In this document: piece by piece, positions 22,401 to 33,221 of the stretch
How the letters are laid out: each line of letters begins with the position of its first letter
Position numbering within the stretch: the stretch's first letter is position 1
NCBI GenBank assembly: GCA_030512335.1
Contig: JAULSU010000003.1
Span: 1,922,001 to 1,986,000, forward strand
Length of the DNA stretch: 64,000 nt
Reading direction: 5' to 3'
DNA from: Immersiella caudata
Lineage: Eukaryota; Ascomycota; Sordariomycetes; Sordariales; Lasiosphaeriaceae
Program-made: the position numbers and the translations under genes
Notes under the pieces: generated by a model
Database searches by the model: none
Told to the model about the DNA's origin: nothing
The model's input: only the letters and a program-made list of their open reading frames with translations

Positions 22401-23806
22401 CCGAAAGCAGAAAAACATCAGGATTCAACTTGACAATTGGGAGAAGGAGACTCCATCTCTCTTGGTCCGGGCCCAGGGCAAATTCCTTGCAGACGGCTCG
22501 GAGACTAGAGGCAGACAGGGCCAGATCCCTTTCTGCTGCTGTTTCCATTATGGCCTCTATTGCAGCCAGGCTCCGATCCCGGCGATTCGACTTCAAGGCT
22601 TCGAGAATGACATCGAAGACAGCTTGAGTCCATACCTCAAAATCCTTCTTGCCAGCCTTGTCTCCATACGGCCTAGTCACAAGATCGAAAAGGACGGGAT
22701 AGATCTGCGCTGCTGAGATACTTGCTAGGTCTACAACACGCAAAACGTTGTCTTGATCTTTGCTGTTCAACAGAGCTGCTCGTGAGGGGAGAATCAAATT
22801 CCGGGCCAGGAAGCGACTGAGATCCCGGGTCCATTGCTCCCTGACGATGACATCAAAACTGCATGTCGACAGCTGAGAAACGCCCGTTAACTTTCCCAGA
22901 AGAGCCATGCTGGAAATTGCTAAATTGATGGCAACAGTAGAGGAATCGTTCGGTCCCTGAAGGCGAAGCTCCCACAGAGCGTTGAAGGTAGAAATCCAAG
23001 TAGACTGCCCCTCGAACGAGCGCCGGTCTCCCTGGTCTATCACTAGGTTGGAGATGGTAAGAAGCGGTATGAGTGTTGCAACTGCCTCTGCTGCTGAAGT
23101 TGAAAACAACGACTTGATATGCTCAGCGCCCATCCGGTGGTTGGGCGACCCCTCCAACGACCTCGCGTCGCATCGATGAAGGAGGATCCTCAGGGCCTCA
23201 AACAAAGCTTCGGCCGTACCAAGACAACCATGGGACTGTCTCTGATACGAAATCTCAAAGGAGCTTGGCGCGGTTCGCTTTCGCTTTCTCGGATTGGAGG
23301 TGAACTCCTCGGCGGGGGCATCGGTCATTTCCACGTCGGAGTCGACGCCATTCGCCTGCGCGGCCTCCTCCTGCGGAACCGACACTTCCTTCAATGTCTG
23401 CTGGAGAATTGAGACAAATCGACGGTCGGCCAGGGACTTGGCCAGCGAGAAGAAGGGCACTGCGGTGAAAACCGCGGCGAGGATGTTCCAGGCGGGGGGG
23501 TATCGACGGACTCGTTCTGCATTTGCCGTGTTCCCGGCCATATTTTTCAGCAGCCAGCGCGCCAGCATCTCCTCGGCGGCATGGAATGCGCCTCGACGAT
23601 TGCTAGGTAGCATGTTACATAGTCGTTCAAGCTTGTCGGGGACCGTCTCGATGTCTCCTTGGTCGAGAGCGCGCACCGCCCTGACGAGGGCGGCTTCACC
23701 GTCCTGTGAATTTGTCAGCGACCAGCTTTGATGCCGCGCTTGTTTTCTTCATTGCTGCTGAATTTGAACGGGGCAAAATTCAACATACATTACCATTGCT
23801 GCCCAT
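19405..23806 (-). CDS. urb2: Nucleolar pre-ribosomal-associated protein URB2 (Npa2)
   Basis: Acts in early 60S assembly with Npa1/Urb1. It is recognised by the conserved C-terminal Urb2 domain (ALDSGMYSVLDITTQGG, LMNDAMDLSGRIIFKELY). The model has seven exons: 23789-23806, 21602-23703, 21401-21552, 21087-21346, 20900-21033, 20193-20851 and 19405-20138, totalling 1352 residues in one frame. The first exon carries only MGSNGN before a GTATGT donor. Introns are 48-85 bases. The last (20139-20192, GTATTT...CTAACACAG) is 54 bases with no stop, so its retention would add 18 residues in frame. A nuclear-localisation-like PRKRKRTA lies near residue 140. The rest is helical repeat-like with no catalytic motif. 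The end is certain; internal junctions are inferred. Confidence 0.87.
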
Positions 23807-24856
23807 CTCAATTGTTGAGCCGTCGCAGCACGAGCTTCGGGACCTTCCTTGCGCTGAAGCCCTGAGCAAAGGCCCCCCCCCCCAAAAAATTACGCCCGCT
23901 CTGCAGAATTCTGCCGGCACAATTTAGACCCCTGTCACCTGTGCCGACCGCCCTGCTGCGCCCCACTCCTCACCCAAGAGTCAAGCATGGCAGCTTGAGG
24001 AACTCCTGTTTAAACAGCAATGACCTCAGCCCTGTAAATTCTCTAGTAGGTTCGGACAAAATAGTACGGTGTCAACCTACGCACTTTTTATGCCATGAGA
24101 GTGATAGAACAGAGGGCCTAGGGAGCTCCCATTGACTTACTCAAAATTGACCAGTCTCAGGAAAGCATGTGATTGGTCAATCCCAGGTACTCACTGACAT
24201 GTGTGCTTCGACTTCATCGTCAAAGGAGCTTCGTAAATGCCATGGCACTCCACTATCATTGATAGCAAGCCTCACAGTCACTCAAAGCATCTAGTTCAAA
24301 GCCACATAGCTGTCTAAATGCCCTACCCCAACTGGTTTGCCGGCCTACCGATGGTGGACCGCAATGGACATTTCTCTGACATAGCTAGCTTACCTGTCTC
24401 CAAGACGCAGTCAGAAGTTACCATCGCAGATCAAATACCAAGTATACCAAGCATCCTAGTATCAAGATGCAGTTGTGAGCGTTGATCATCCATCTTTTCC
24501 CAAATCGAAATCTCCACCACCAACCCTAACCCCTTCCCAATCAACCACCAAAAAAGAGTGGACCCCCATACCACACCTAACCCTCCAACCGCCAAGCTCC
24601 ATCCCAGCCAGCAAGCCGACGTCGAGCGAGCGATCCATTCCCGAGGTATCAAAGCAAAATAATAACATCGCCTCAATTGCCTCTCCGCCTCGCCCGTCGC
24701 ATCCCGCGCGCCCTGCCCAAACTCAATTGAGTCGTTCGCCTTCCGGTACGAACCTCCATACCCCCCCCCCCCTTATCCAACGCGCATTCCGCCTCTGGCT
24801 TCGAACAAAAAGACTCACTCCGAGCTATCTAGGTATCGAGCAAAGCTCCGCCGACA
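23807..24856. other. Divergent promoter region URB2 / MIC10, ~1.05 kb
   Basis: Non-coding spacer between divergent starts. It holds an 11-base C-run at 23873-23883, a 12-base C-run at 24761-24772 and CCCTAACCC at 24524-24532, the reverse complement of the telobox-like motif. No credible ORF was found. Confidence 0.65.
24524..24532 (-). promoter_or_regulatory. Telobox-like motif (complement of GGGTTAGGG)
   Basis: CCCTAACCC lies 325 bases before the MIC10 start codon. A partial copy (CCTAACCCT) follows about 40 bases later. Regulatory role is inferred only from its recurrence in promoter-side intervals. Confidence 0.35.
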
Positions 24857-25200
24857 ATGCCCGAATCCACAACGACACCCCCCGCTCCGTCGCGAGCCGT
24901 CGCGCGTCCTGTTAGCGAGGCGCTGTTGAATGAGAAAGTCGGTATCCCTAGTCCGTGTAGGAATTGACCGAGTGACGAGTGTGAGGGCTAATGCCGGAGC
25001 AACAGTGGGATTTCTGCCTATCCAACGCGCTCATCAAGTCGACCCTCGGTCTCGGATTTGGCGTTGTCTTTTCGGTGCTTATTTTCAAGCGGAGGGCGTG
25101 GCCTGCTTTTGTGGGCGTTGGTTTCGGCGCGGGGCGAGCGTATGAGGAGTGCAACTCGAGCCTGAAGCTCGCGGCGAGGGAGATCAAGAAGCAGGCGTGA
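24857..25200 (+). CDS. mic10: MICOS complex subunit MIC10
   Basis: Small inner-mitochondrial-membrane protein that oligomerises to bend cristae junctions. Exons 24857-24937 and 25006-25200 encode 91 residues. The junction gives LLNEK|WDFCLSN, the conserved MIC10 entry motif, and requires the weak donor GTCGGT; the acceptor is CAACAG. Two hydrophobic segments carry the glycine motifs needed for oligomerisation: STLGLGFGVVFSVLIF and FVGVGFGAGRAYEEC. Length matches the family (~90-100). A short Pro/Thr-rich N-terminal tail precedes the membrane hairpin, as usual. There is no other sensible reading of the 5' half. The 3' end faces the unknown membrane protein gene. Confidence 0.92.
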
Positions 25201-25530
25201 GGGGTGAACGGAGGAAAAGGAGGAGGGAACGATCGATTGAGCGAGGCAACTGTACAAACCCTGTTCGAGTCACCTAGAGGCATAGATGGGCTGCTTCCGT
25301 TGGTTCTGAATGGGACCGGGAATATAAAAACATTACACATCAGTGGTGTGTTCCGCTGTGAAAAGGGTACGTCCCCGTTACCTTCTGACATAGGTGTATG
25401 AAGGATAACGCTGTATTTTGAACTGCAAGATAAGGCATCGGCATCAACGACCCGGTCTCGTTCCCGAACAAGAAGAGTATTCAATCTCCCATCATCATCC
25501 TGCCCGCCAAATCCAACAACCTCCTCTCCC
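25201..25530. other. Convergent 3' spacer MIC10 / unknown protein
   Basis: This 330-base stretch lies between two stop codons. It should contain both 3' UTRs. No other structure was noticed. Confidence 0.6.
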
Positions 25531-26310
25531 TCACACAACGCTCTTCTTCCTCGCAAAACTGTTCCCCCTCCTCAGACAAAGCCCTTCCACATCCACACCC
25601 TCCATCCCTGCCGTTATTCCCACCTCGACATCCACACCCATCGGATGAGCCTCCCCGTTCGCCCTCGATAACCTCCTCCTCAACTCCACAAAGTCTCGAT
25701 GCATCTTCCCAAACGCCTCTACGCTCCTCTTCCTCGCACCGTTTACCACATGCAGCGCCTCGTCCATCACCCCTTCCAAGGCGGTGTTGGAGCTGGAGTC
25801 TGCAGCCCCTGTACCGCCTCCTAGTTGATACACCACATGGCTTCCTGTATGATCCGGAAAGGAACCCTCCCAAAGACAGGGTCTCGAGGGACGGTTATGT
25901 CTGCTATCGAACGGGGAGGGCGTCGGCGGTGTGCAACGGCGTCGGTGGAGGGTATGGTAAACCACGCTGGAGATCTGCCATGCTAGGTATACGATGAGGG
26001 ATAGCAGAGTGAGGAGGAGCGAGGTGAGGAGGAGGACTTCGAGAGTGGAGGCTGGCGATGATGTTATCGGGATGGAGGTCTTGCTGGTTTGGCCAGCGAG
26101 GGTGACGGTGTTTTCGGTAAAGATTGGTGGTGAGAAGGGGGTTAGTTTGTGTTTGAGGTTGGCCATATCTGAGAGGGTGGCTCGTCGATGGAATCCGGAT
26201 CGCCCGTCGCCTTGGAGAGGAGAGCGGTTGTAGGAAGTCGCTTGAGAGAGCTGGTCTCGGTGGTGGTCGACAACGGGGTAGTCCCCTTTGTAGCCTGTGA
26301 AGACGCGCAT
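25531..26310 (-). CDS. Hypothetical single-pass membrane protein
   Basis: An uninterrupted frame of 259 codons runs from ATG at 26310; an in-frame ATG at 26166 (MANLKHKLTPF) is an alternative, perhaps likelier, start. I do not recognise the family. One strongly hydrophobic stretch (residues ~89-115, LEVLLLTSLLLTLLSLIVYLAW) predicts a single membrane span. A basic, Pro-rich loop (HRRRCTPPTPSPF) follows, then a soluble tail with a helical basic segment (GKMHRDFVELRRRLSRANG). There is no signal peptide or domain. The length and clean frame favour a real gene, but expression is not shown and its reverse strand is also largely open. Confidence 0.5.
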   Translation of the reverse strand: MRVFTGYKGDYPVVDHHRDQLSQATSYNRSPLQGDGRSGFHRRATLSDMANLKHKLTPFSPPIFTENTVTLAGQTSKTSIPITSSPASTLEVLLLTSLLLTLLSLIVYLAWQISSVVYHTLHRRRCTPPTPSPFDSRHNRPSRPCLWEGSFPDHTGSHVVYQLGGGTGAADSSSNTALEGVMDEALHVVNGARKRSVEAFGKMHRDFVELRRRLSRANGEAHPMGVDVEVGITAGMEGVDVEGLCLRRGNSFARKKSVV

Positions 26311-27719
26311 GAGGAGGCCGGGGAACGTCGCACGTTCAGAGGTATATAGGCATGGATGTTCTAGGAATGTGCTGTGAGGCTATTAATGCCAATGTCTGCA
26401 GAATCGATGAGGTTGTAGAGATATTGAGAGAGGTGGCGCATGGGCAACCATAGACGGCGGACCTGTGAGCAGACAATTCGCTAGCCAACTATCATTGCGA
26501 CGGCTGAACAAATGGAAGGGCCAAACAGAGCCATGTCATGTCGTTGATGACCTGACCTAGGTCACGCCTTCCTTGGTGGCTCGCAACTGACTGGAGGCCT
26601 GAAACCACAGGAGAGGACAAAAAGAAAGAAAGAGCGATCTCACAGTCGGGATCAACATCTCCCCCTCGCAGGGCTGCTGCGGAAGTTGAGGTACTTCCAC
26701 CTCGGCCAAAGTGCCGGCCTTCCCTTACGGAGCCGGAGGTACTGGTGTCCGGGTGGTCTGAGCTCCTCCGCCGGTGTGGACATCGGCCGGGAACCGCACC
26801 CGGGAAGCACATTTGCTGCACAGTGGAGGTTTCCAGACCCACTCAACACCTTCACTCCTGCATACTCAAGTCACCACGCTGTAATGCGTTCTCGAGTTCT
26901 CCTGCATTGACAACTCACAACGGTCCTCAGCACCACAGAGCGGGGGCTTCTTGGGTGTTGGAATAGTTTGTCTACAGGGGCCATGGCGTAAAGCGTCAAC
27001 TAGCGAACACTGCTCTCCGTTCACGTGCTGCCTTTAAATCTTGATGCTCTTAACCTTCGACATCGACCTTGCTCTGAGAGATAAGTCCATTTGCCACAAG
27101 ACACAGCTTACAACCTCGGAAGTCTGCTAAGGCCAGGGTTGTCAATGGGACAGGCCGGCAAAAGAACTAACTCCCCAAGTGCAATGGGAGCAGCCGGAAA
27201 CTCGCTACAGGCCCTGCCCTGTGATGTCGCTCCAAGCCTCCCCATCGGGAGTTTACTGGCCAAGAGTGTTGAACTGTCAGACAGTGCCTGGGATTACAGA
27301 CACCCACACCATGAAACTTGGTGTCCTCAAGGCCGGAGCACTCCCGACAGAGTCTTCAAGGGAGACTACTGCGAATTCGTGCGACACTCTGCACCCAAAG
27401 ATGTAGGCCGTTGAAAACTACTAACAGCTGCGCAGGCTATATACCATGGACCATCCCTCTCACTACTCGCTCCTTCCCATCCATTCCGTGTCTGCTCCAA
27501 GCGCCCGCCTGCACCAACAAGCAACCATTGCGAGCTTCGACCAGCCAAAAAAAACCCATTCCAATCCGTACCCCTCTAGCAAAGGCATTCCCATGTTTGG
27601 CTTCCCAATCCAACATATCGACGCCGCCCACATTCCCAAATCTGTAACATCGGCACCCACCGAACATGACATTTCCACAGAACGCAACCAATCAAACCCA
27701 AACAGAAAATGGTCCCCAT
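26311..27719. other. Intergenic region, 1.4 kb
   Basis: The interval lies between the unknown membrane-protein start and the 3' end of the Smr gene. Several 60-110 codon frames overlap on both strands with no domain. Nothing else was seen. Confidence 0.55.
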
Positions 27720-28780
27720 CTACATAACGATGCAGCATGCCTTTTCCAACTTTCTGAAGATCTTCCACAACAAATCGCCCTCCTGTTCCTGCGGCGGCTG
27801 GTGGTGTTGGCCTCCGTGGTGTTGACTGCCGTGCTGACTACCATGATGCTGGTCACCATGGCCACCCGAATACCCTGGCTGGGTAAGCGGCGGCGGCTTC
27901 GAGATACGTCCACCGGTCAAGTCAATGCTGCAATCGTTAGCATCCCTCTCGACAACATTACATCTTTCCTAATCGACAGTAGAGAAAGCAAGAAGCGACT
28001 CACTAAATCCGACCTGCGTTCTCCTCCGTCGCCTACAATCGTTAGTAGCCGTTATAAAACCCAAAGTGGGAGACCTGAGCTGAGCCACTCACATATTCCA
28101 ACCCCATCTCGCGACAAACGCTTTCAACCCGGGGCTTCACCTTTTGAACACCCCCAGCAGAATGATTCCCCTTCCCCACAATTACATGAAGATGCGTCTG
28201 CCCCCTCGCTCTCGCGTCCCGGATCCGCGCCTCGAGGATGTCCTCCGCCTCTTCGACGAACTGTCCGTGCAGATCAATGGTGTCCTCGGCAACGCGCCCC
28301 GGGGCGTTGTTCTCGCGGAAGATGAACTCGGAGGCCTGCCTGTTGTAGGCGGCTTGTTGCGCTTGGTGGCGCTTGCCTTTCTCAGAAAGAGATTTAGCGA
28401 GGGCGCCGTCGCCAGAGCTGTAGGCTTGTTGGGACTGTTATTCTGTTAGTATAAAACCTAGGCTCAGTGAGACCCCAATCCAGGGACTCAATTTGAGCCT
28501 CATCGAGGGGGTCAATGGAAGGCAATTAAGTGAGGAGCCCTACCCTGGCAAAACAGTCCTTCTTCTTGTCTCCCTCACTCCTCGCCAGGTCCCTCAACCG
28601 ATCGTACTCTGCCTCCGCATCATTGCTCGCGCTATGGTTGAACGCTATTCATCCGGTCCACCGGGGACGTCAGCCGAGCCACATCACAGAGTCGAAACCC
28701 ACCTGTAGCATCGTTCCTATATGGGTGAGCAACATACCTCTAGCGCTAACCCTCCCAAGAGCGATCCCCGCCGAAGCCAT
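27720..28780 (-). CDS. DUF1771/Smr-domain protein with C-terminal CaaX box
   Basis: Smr domains bind or cleave nucleic acid; the fungal DUF1771-Smr proteins are poorly characterised. The model has five exons (28738-28780, 28544-28644, 28093-28434, 28004-28032, 27720-27927) and 240 residues. DUF1771 shows AEYDRLRDLAR and YNRQASEFIFRENN. The Smr core follows with TIDLHGQFVEEAEDILE and HVIVGKGNHS, then YATEENAGRIY across two junctions. A His/Gln-rich linker (GDQHHGSQHGSQHHGG) leads to FRKLEKACCIVM and stop, a farnesylation-type CaaX (CIVM) with a neighbouring cysteine that could be palmitoylated. The first exon (MASAGIALGRVSAR) is the least certain part: it was chosen because its GTATGT donor restores the FNHSASNDAEAEY frame. 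Exons 3-5 are secure. Confidence 0.88.
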
Positions 28781-31700
28781 TCTGCTACCTCACCTGTGTG
28801 CTTAGGTACCTCGAGGTGGTAGGCAAAGCAACCTGAGGGCAACTTATGATGAAAACAACCTTACTCAACGCCTCAACTCAAACACAGGCCTTAAATGCCA
28901 CACTCGACACTACCTCCAGATACGGGCCGTATTCCCCGCTGACTTCCCCTCAATGCCTGGGTAGCTCGGGTTCAGTTCGGATCGCGTTGTTGTCGTTGTC
29001 GGGATCGGTAAGGGGCGGTGTGGAGCAACTTCATGTTCCGTGGTGGCGCGTGCCAAGCTTTCGGCGCCAAATCTGCTTTCTGGTTGGCTGCTGCCAAAAT
29101 TTTGTCACGATGGCGCGGCTCAAATGGCATGCAGGTCGTGGTGTGGGGAATCAAATTGATCTGTTCGACATTGCCGGGGTCTGCAAAAAAAAAAAAAAAA
29201 AAAGAAGAGCCAAACTTTGGTGTTTCTTTGTTGGGAAAGTAATGACAAAAGACGTCATGTTCGATGTATCAAAAAATGACATTCGGCCAGAAATAGCCCC
29301 CCCAATGCATCACCACACAGAGTGCAAAATGAGGTTAGGTCCGCTCTCCCCTCCCACTAGGGTCGTGTTTCCCGGACCCCACTCAATGATCGCCGCACAT
29401 CGCGGTCCGCGATCTCACCTGCCTGGCGTGCTCCTCAAAAAAGTAACAAGGTGCCGCCGAGAAAGAAATAAAAGAGAAACCCACCGCACAACGCCGCGTT
29501 GTTCATCCGCCACAACAGAAGCCCCTGAGGAGACGCCGCAATCTACGGACGCTCTCAGCAAAGGTTGACCTCAAATTTCTAGAATATCTCCGTATTTATC
29601 CCTAGCTTGTCCTCAAACATCCTCGTGCCCCGGTCTGTCCCCCGTGAAAAGAACACAGCTGTGTCGTTCTGGCTGGGCCTCGGAACACCGAACGGGATCC
29701 CCTTGGATTTGTGACAAAGGCAAGCTGTCGCGTCTGTGACGTTCAGGGTGGACGGGAAATTCAAGTTTGCTTATCCAGGACCGTTTCTGAGGGCCTTACC
29801 AGGCGCGGCGCGGTTCAGGCACACACTTCGACGCAACCAACGGCGTCAAATGCAGTCCAGCGGCGAGACAACGGAACCTCCCTTGCAAAGTAGAAGGCAT
29901 TCAGCGCTGGACACGAGTGAAAGGTCAGGATGCTTTCGTGCAGTGTCGCAAATGCACTTTGGCTGGTGTGGAGAACGGAGATCAGATCCCCCATCGCCCA
30001 TCTTGGACTGCGTGGGAAGCGCGCGCCGTGATTCGGTCTCGTACAGGTCTTGATGAGTTCTAGAAATAAGAAAAGCTGGCTTCTTCAGCAGGGGTCCCGC
30101 CCGCCAAACTAGTGGCGCGGGGCCTCAGCTAAGGTGCGAGGCGGCTTTGGGCCTAGCGCTCCTTGGGCGCTGAAATTGCCCGTCCAATTTTCAGGTGAGC
30201 CGAAATTTGGTACAAGAGTCTCTCGACGTCATGCTAGCTCCACGACCGGGAACTATGCCAAATGCCCAAAGCGTGGTATTGAGCCCTGCCGAGACGGTTT
30301 CCAAATTCGGGTTCTGGTGGTAACTCGAAAGAGGTACAGCGGTTCACGAGAGAGGAAGAAGCATCACTGCAACGACCAAAATCCAACGTAAGGAGGGAAG
30401 TAAAGTGCGGACATGACGATCACATGAGCAGGGCGCCAAGAGTTGCGAAAGTCTGGATGAGGTCCCGTCCCAGCGTCGAGATTCTGCGGAGACTGCGCAG
30501 TAGCGAGAGGATCTCCAAATTCTCCTATTTGCCAGTCGGTAGTCGTCACGGCGGACAATGACCTGGAAGACCGACGTTCACGGAAGGAGGCGGACGGCAG
30601 AGCAAAGTGCGACGGGACAGTAGTTGAAACACACCACCACGTTGGAGCGCAACAGCGTCGGGAGACTGAGATTTGCGATGAGGCTGCAGCTAGATCAGCA
30701 GAGAGTTAAACCATAGAAAAACTTACCCATCTTTCCGAGGGCAGCGGCGTAGACTATCCGGCAGGGCTGCATAGAAAGGGGGAGTGCAGGCTAATTCAGA
30801 CGGTGTTTCAAAAGGCTGCACCGTAGACCTTTGGGACTGCGGGAGTGAGGCGCACGGATGGCGATCCAGTGCTGGATTCCAGAAGGTCAGGAAGATGGGA
30901 AAATGTTGGCTGCCACATCTTACATATTGAACCGCCATTCATCTGGTCAGGGCATGAAGCTGGGATCGATTCAGGGGGCCGTGTCCTGAGAGCGCCATTC
31001 GCACCCGTGTGTTTGCGGCGGGACCGTACACGCCGTATCACGGCGGGGCATCACCGCAAGCATTTCCGCACTCGCGAATGGCTTGACGGACAATTGAGAT
31101 GATGCTATATGACAGCGGATCCTGAAGGTGCAGCCTGTCCAGAGGCCCCCAACATCGTGAAAGGGGCTCCCAGGCCCGCCTGCACATGCCGTCGTCTTGC
31201 GTTCTCCGCCTAACCCATCTACTGACCCGGGAATTGGGGTCCGTCCAAGGCGGGAAGAAGCAGTGCGCAGCAAGAAACTTGGAAGGGGCCCGCGCATCTT
31301 GCATCTACCCGAAACAGAATCAGCCTGTCAGCGAGAGAATCCGGCAATAAGCGCTACGGAGTGGTTGAACGACTCTCTGCGACAGCGGGTGATCGGTAAA
31401 ATGCAGAAGGAGGTTTTCAAGATCTGGTTGATACCAGCGAACCAAAACAACGACTTGATCCGCCGTTACCCCCCCTACGGCATCAGCACTCTGCGCACGC
31501 GGAGCCGCTCGCCATAGCGCCCGGCAAGCCCGACGTGGCCGGCAGTGGTGGAGCCGTCACCGAGAGGGACGGAGAGATCGAGGTACCGGTCTGGCGCGGC
31601 GTCGATCCACCTGTTTGGGAGGTTGTCCTGCTTCGCGCTGTGCACACCTGGGAATGGCAACACAGGACAGTGCCCACGCATCCATGATGGGCCGCGGCGG

Positions 31701-33221
31701 ATAGGTGAGCGTTGTCTGCTGGCCCGCTAGTGCCCGACGGTTCGATGGCAGCGTCGGATGTGTCGGCGACTGATCGATGGCTGGTCGCCCTGGGAGGAGG
31801 GGGCGAGATCACCTAACGGGAGCTTGCAAGCGTTCTGCTGTCCTGCTCTTCGGAGGACAATCCAGCCCACTGGAAGCCACAAAACTAGCAGCGTGGCCTG
31901 AGTTGGTGAACTGAGAACCGGGCAAAGGCGGGATCGAGAAACGTCGTATGCGGCGGGCACCCACCTCGGTGCGGCGGGGAGGAAGGCGGGGAGCACACTT
32001 TGGACACGGCTACTCGCCCCCCCTTTCCCGATCAGTGTGTCTGCAGTTTGTCCAACAATTTACTCTCGAAAAGCTGGTGATCATTTGTGACAATTGCATC
32101 ACCGTACTTTTCCTCGCTCCCTTCCGCCGTGCCATGGCCTCAATTGTCCAATTGCGATCGGGTTGGGAGGCTTTGCCGAACAGGAGCCGTTGACCGCTAG
32201 CACAAGAACCACTTGGGCCATTGCAGGGGGCCATCGAGGTTGACTGGAGAAGCGCAAATTAGGAGATAGGGATGGGGAACACCTGAAACTGGGACTGTCC
32301 TTTGTCTTTGTAGGCGGGCCGTGAGATCCCTGCATGTGCAATTGTTTGTGTACTGCTGGGGGCCGCGGTGGGACGTCGACTCGTAGCATTCTGGGCAGGG
32401 GAAGAGAGAGAGGCTGTTGAAGCAGTCCTGCCTGGTGCTGCACCAAGAGGGTGTTTTGCAGAAGAGCTTTGCTCGAACGCAAAGGTGCCCCGAGCCCTGA
32501 GCGCTCAGGGATCTGGGAGGATCCACTTATCTGCAAGCTTCGTGGGCTCTGATTTGCTAGCGCAGGCTGCAGCTGGGGACCGCTTGTTCCCCCGAAATTC
32601 AGCGGTGGGTGGCTCCGCATTTCCTCACATTAACAGAACCAGCCCTCCCACTTCCTCCTTTCTCTCACCATCTGGTTCACACCCTTCCCCCGACCGAGAG
32701 CAGCAGCGAGCCAAAATCTTCCTGTTCTCCCACGATCTCCGCGACGAAGCTCTGCAATTGCGGCCACATTGTTTGCACTGCAACAATTTTCTTTCCTTTG
32801 GCCCTCAATTCGAGTGGGTCGTCAATTGAGGTGCGGGAGGCTTTGGTAAACATCAAGTAAGTTGAGCAAGCCGCAGCCCAGAGACCCGCCCGTTCCATCC
32901 CACGCTTGAACCTTCCCGCGCCTGGGAACCAGCTTTCCATCTCGCCCATCTGCGACTCGTCACAGCACAATGAGTCTGTCTCATTGGGAGTCCTGACTTC
33001 GGGAGCGACGCTATGGAGGATGCTTGGATCTGCTGCGCGAAATCTTTGGCGAACCATCCGCTGAGGCATCGCCAACTGTCGCATTGCGCTCGATCGCACA
33101 CTTCCGGAATCTCGATGGCGACGCGTTTACTAACATACATCCAGCAGCAGAGACCATTTGTCACAACGATCCGTTGAACGCACCACAACTCGATTGCTTG
33201 CACTACCGAGCAGCCGCCAAA
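28781..33221. other. Large divergent intergenic region Smr gene / G-alpha, 4.4 kb
   Basis: This is the longest gene-free interval in the window. Both flanking genes start from its ends. It contains a 19-base A-run at 29185-29203, many short frames without domains, and C/T-rich sequence from ~32640 that probably belongs to the G-alpha leader. The 240-codon plus frame at 28846-29568 has no recognisable feature and is rejected. It is likely regulatory or may hold an unannotated non-coding RNA. Confidence 0.55.
32970..33177 (+). promoter_or_regulatory. Upstream ORFs in the probable G-alpha leader
   Basis: An 8-codon uORF (32970-32996) and a 54-codon uORF (33013-33177) precede the G-alpha ATG at 33222. 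The sequence TTTACTAACATACATCCAG at 33126-33144 looks like a branch site and acceptor, so part of the longer uORF may instead be removed by a 5'-UTR intron. The effect on translation is inferred. Confidence 0.4.

Noticed and set aside
27666..28325. 219-codon plus-strand frame
   Set aside because: It is antisense to the Smr-domain gene and crosses its introns; no recognisable domain.
29185..29203. A-run as the tail of a retroposed gene or LINE
   Set aside because: No coding remnant or target-site duplication was seen next to it; homopolymers are common in these spacers.
28846..29568. 240-codon plus-strand frame in the large intergenic region
   Set aside because: Composition is random, it spans a 19-base A-run encoding poly-Lys, and no domain or splice partner is visible.
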